The notes below the pieces were generated by a model. The model did not search any database. It worked only from the letters and a program-made list of their open reading frames with translations, and was not told the DNA's origin. A stretch of DNA of 64,000 nucleotides from Micromonospora zingiberis. Its GTDB lineage: Bacteria > Actinomycetota > Actinomycetes > Mycobacteriales > Micromonosporaceae. Of this stretch, positions 61,737-64,000 are shown in pieces. The stretch's first letter is position 1. Each line of letters begins with the position of its first letter. Location: positions 186,001 through 250,000 of the forward strand of contig NZ_SJJR01000003.1 in assembly GCF_004331455.1 (NCBI RefSeq), written 5' to 3'. The position numbers were made by a program, and so were the translations under genes.

Positions 61737-64000
61737 CGTGATTTTCCTTCTTCGCTGCTGTGATCGGGACGGACATCGCGCAGAGCCCGGGCGACACCGG
61801 TCTCGAACGCGTTCATCAGGTCGCGGACCTCGGCCGGATTACCGGGGTTCTGAGCCGGCGCTTGCCGGGGCGGCGGTACGACCAGGTTGGCGCCGGGGAC
61901 CCGCCGGGTCAGCTTGGTCGGCCGTACCGGCGCCCTGGCGGTGACCGGTGCCGTGGCGCTGATCGGGGCCGGCCCGGCCTCGCTTCTGGTCTGTTCGGCT
62001 CGGCGTACCCCGGACTCGAACTGTTCGACCAGGGCCCGGGCGGCGGTCGGGTCGGCGCTGGTGGCGTCGACGGGACCGATCCGGGGCGTGCTCATCGGCA
62101 GGCTCGCGCCGGGCACCCGTTGCCGGACCCCGGGTAGCGGGCCGGCCGGGGCGGGTGGGGCGGACGGTGGCGCGAGCTGCCGGACCTGCGGGGCCGAGTC
62201 GCTCGGTCCGGCCGGGACCTGGTCGGGAGCGGTGACCGGCGGCGAGCCGGCCGCAGTGGTGGTGGTGGGACTCGTGGCGAAGGCGTCCCAGGAGCCGGAG
62301 ACCTCGATGCTCTCGGTGGCCCGGGTCAGCAGCTTGGGATCGAAGCCGGGCAGGGAGGTTGATTCGATCACCGGCCGGGTCGAGCCGGTGACCACCGCCA
62401 GCGCGCGTCCGGGCGGCGTCGGACTGCCGCCGGCCGGCCGCCGGATAGCGGGCTGGGGCTCCCGGCCGCCGCCGGGTCGGGACGTCCTGGCGAACGGCAC
62501 GACCGCGCCACCGGGCGGCTCGGGCGTACCGACCACCAGGTCGGAGAGCGGCACCAGCACGGTGGCGGTGACGCCGCCTCCTGCGGTAGCGGTGAGCGAG
62601 ACGGTCCAACCGTGCCGCCGGGCCAGCCGGCCCACCACGAAGAGTCCGAGCACCTCGGTCGGGGCCAGGTCCAGTCGCTCCCGTCGGGTGAGCCGGGAGT
62701 TCTCGTCGGCCAGCCGGGCCTCGGTCATGCCGATACCGTGGTCCGTCACGGAGACCCGCACCCCGTCGCCGGCGAGTTCGCCGCTGACCAGCACGCGGGT
62801 GTGTGGTGGGGAGAAGACGGTGGCGTTCTCCATCAACTCGGCCAGCACCAGCAACAGGTCACCGACGACCGCGGGCGCCGCCGCGATTCCCGGGGGGAAC
62901 CGGACGTCCACCCGGGTGTAGTCCTCGATCTCGCCGAGCGCCAGGCGGACCACGTCGCCGAGTTGGACCGGCGCCACGTGCGGATCGTCGCCGGTGGCTC
63001 CGGAGAGCACCACCAGGCTGCCCGCGTTACGCCGCAGCCGGCTGGAGATGTGGTCGAGCCGGTACAGGCTCTCCAGCCGCTCCGGGTTGGCCTCCTCCCG
63101 CTCCAGCCGGTCGATCAACGCGAGTTGCCGGCCGACCAGGTTCTGGGTACGCCGGCCGACGTGACCGAACATCTGCGCCACGTTGCGCCGGCTCGCGGCC
63201 TGCCGTTCCACCAGCCGGGCGGCGGTGTCCTGGACCCGTTCGAAGGCGCGGGCCAGGTCACCGATCTCGTCCCGGGCCCGTACGTCGACCGCGTCGAGCC
63301 GGACCGGTTGGGCGGTGTCCGTCTCGTCGTCGGCGACCCTGGTCAACTCGGACTCGGCGACCCGGGCGACCCGGTCGGCGGAGCGGGTGAGCCGGGTCAG
63401 CGGGTTGGCCACCGACCGGCCGATCGTCACGGCGAGCGCGACGACACCGATCAGGACCAGCAGCACCAGCAGGGTGACCCAGTACGCCACGGAGAGGGCC
63501 GCCTCGCGCTCGGCGCGTACCTCCGCGGTGACGTCGGCGATCAGCTTCTTCTCGACGAACTGCCCGAGGGTGATCATCGAGGACATGGCGGGGAAGAGTT
63601 CCTCGGCCGTCAGGTCGGCCAGCGCCCCCACCGGGTCCAGGGCACTCTGCACGAGGAACTCCGGACTGGTCCGGGCGACCACGGCGGCTTGTTCGAGGTT
63701 GACCAGCTCCAACTGGGCGGGCGTGAGCAGGCCGATCACCTGCTGGCTCTCCGTCACGAGGGAGGCGTTGTTCGCCACGAACAGGCTGGCCAGTTGCGGG
63801 TCCGGCGTCGCCGCGAGCAGCACGGTCAGGGCGCCGCCGGTGGAGAGCCCTTCACCCATCCGAAGGATGCCGTCCAGGGCCAGCACCTGCCGGCCCGCCG
63901 AGGACTGGGTGTCCACGTCGTAGGACAGACGCAGCGAGTCGATCAGCGCGATGTGTCGCGGTCCGTACGCACCCAGGATCTGCGCCGGGTCGGCCTGGCC
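61733..64000 (-). CDS. cvnA: Conservon sensor histidine-kinase-like CvnA, 5' end outside window
   Basis: The reading frame is still open at the right edge (GAYGPRHIALIDSLRLSYD near 63960), so the N-terminus lies beyond. In order: extracellular nitrate/nitrite-sensor-like part, one TM segment (AYWVTLLVLLVLIGVVALAV), HAMP-like linker (VARVAESEL...DEIGDLARAFERVQ), dimerisation region (RRNVAQMFGHVGRRTQNLVGRQLALIDRLE), HATPase_c with N-box LVLAELMENATVFSPP and G-box VTDHGIGM, and a long Pro-rich cytoplasmic tail ending in a short conserved helix (NPAEVRDLMNAFETGVARAL). A canonical phospho-His was not evident, as in other CvnA proteins. Confidence 0.92.
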   Translation of the reverse strand, partial: GQADPAQILGAYGPRHIALIDSLRLSYDVDTQSSAGRQVLALDGILRMGEGLSTGGALTVLLAATPDPQLASLFVANNASLVTESQQVIGLLTPAQLELVNLEQAAVVARTSPEFLVQSALDPVGALADLTAEELFPAMSSMITLGQFVEKKLIADVTAEVRAEREAALSVAYWVTLLVLLVLIGVVALAVTIGRSVANPLTRLTRSADRVARVAESELTRVADDETDTAQPVRLDAVDVRARDEIGDLARAFERVQDTAARLVERQAASRRNVAQMFGHVGRRTQNLVGRQLALIDRLEREEANPERLESLYRLDHISSRLRRNAGSLVVLSGATGDDPHVAPVQLGDVVRLALGEIEDYTRVDVRFPPGIAAAPAVVGDLLLVLAELMENATVFSPPHTRVLVSGELAGDGVRVSVTDHGIGMTEARLADENSRLTRRERLDLAPTEVLGLFVVGRLARRHGWTVSLTATAGGGVTATVLVPLSDLVVGTPEPPGGAVVPFARTSRPGGGREPQPAIRRPAGGSPTPPGRALAVVTGSTRPVIESTSLPGFDPKLLTRATESIEVSGSWDAFATSPTTTTAAGSPPVTAPDQVPAGPSDSAPQVRQLAPPSAPPAPAGPLPGVRQRVPGASLPMSTPRIGPVDATSADPTAARALVEQFESGVRRAEQTRSEAGPAPISATAPVTARAPVRPTKLTRRVPGANLVVPPPRQAPAQNPGNPAEVRDLMNAFETGVARALRDVRPDHSSEEGKSR

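Overview
This is a GC-rich actinobacterial chromosome segment with dense, mostly operonic coding, many GTG/TTG starts and GTGA/ATGA stop-start overlaps. A four-gene conservon (cvnA-D), a DUF3263 protein, a SARP-type regulator with NB-ARC and TPR parts, a CGNR zinc-finger regulator and a giant LamG/YD-repeat polymorphic toxin point to Micromonosporaceae (Micromonospora or Salinispora-like). That placement is an inference from gene content and style, because no rRNA gene is present.

Layout. 1-8.5 kb: a class I fumarase (cut by the left edge), a small patchwork island (gene remnant, short GntR regulator, a diverged copy of the fumarase 3' end, an RHH/RAMA-like protein, a NYN-domain nuclease), a large SARP regulator and a class II fumarase. 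8.5-18.4 kb: CGNR regulator, EamA permease, secreted subtilase, a DUF559 protein with an in-frame minisatellite, IclR regulator, cysS-rlmB, and an MsmK/UgpC-type sugar ABC ATPase. 18.7-24.1 kb: tRNA-Thr and a four-gene glycan-type cluster whose first two members carry DNA-level tandem repeats in frame. 24.3-30.6 kb: enoyl-CoA hydratase, HNH endonuclease, a 29-codon mini-ORF, a CrtU/phytoene-desaturase-like oxidoreductase, a pyrimidine-dimer-glycosylase-family protein, a TrkA-N membrane protein and a BMP-like lipoprotein-type fragment.

30.7-42.9 kb is the most unusual part. It holds a 3600-codon Rhs-like polymorphic toxin (DNRLRE-like, three LamG, YD repeats, Lys-rich stalk, HINT, REase-fold toxin tip). 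The last ~23 codons of the tip are knocked out of frame by one base. An immunity gene starts 3 nt after the out-of-frame stop. An orphan C-terminal cassette of a different (deaminase-like) toxin lies downstream and abuts a truncated gene. After it come an HTH/PLD-like + NUDIX pair and a Phd/RelE-type toxin-antitoxin pair.

45-56.5 kb: APC permease, PAP2 phosphatase, DUF4032 kinase-like protein, an amino-sugar operon (SIS isomerase, ROK kinase, NagA) divergent from its probable DeoR regulator, an ABC exporter pair, DUF3263 and PP2C-like proteins. 56.5-64 kb: GNAT acetyltransferase, a two-domain Cdc48-like AAA+ ATPase, and the conservon read leftwards with an extra gene at its 3' end; cvnA runs off the right edge.

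Repeats are a theme. There are two near-identical palindromes in convergent intergenic gaps, three copies of a hairpin-forming repeat placed directly after stop codons, several in-frame minisatellites, and one ~42-nt sequence shared by a ROK kinase and an AAA+ ATPase in opposite orientations. No insertion sequence, CRISPR array or rRNA was seen.
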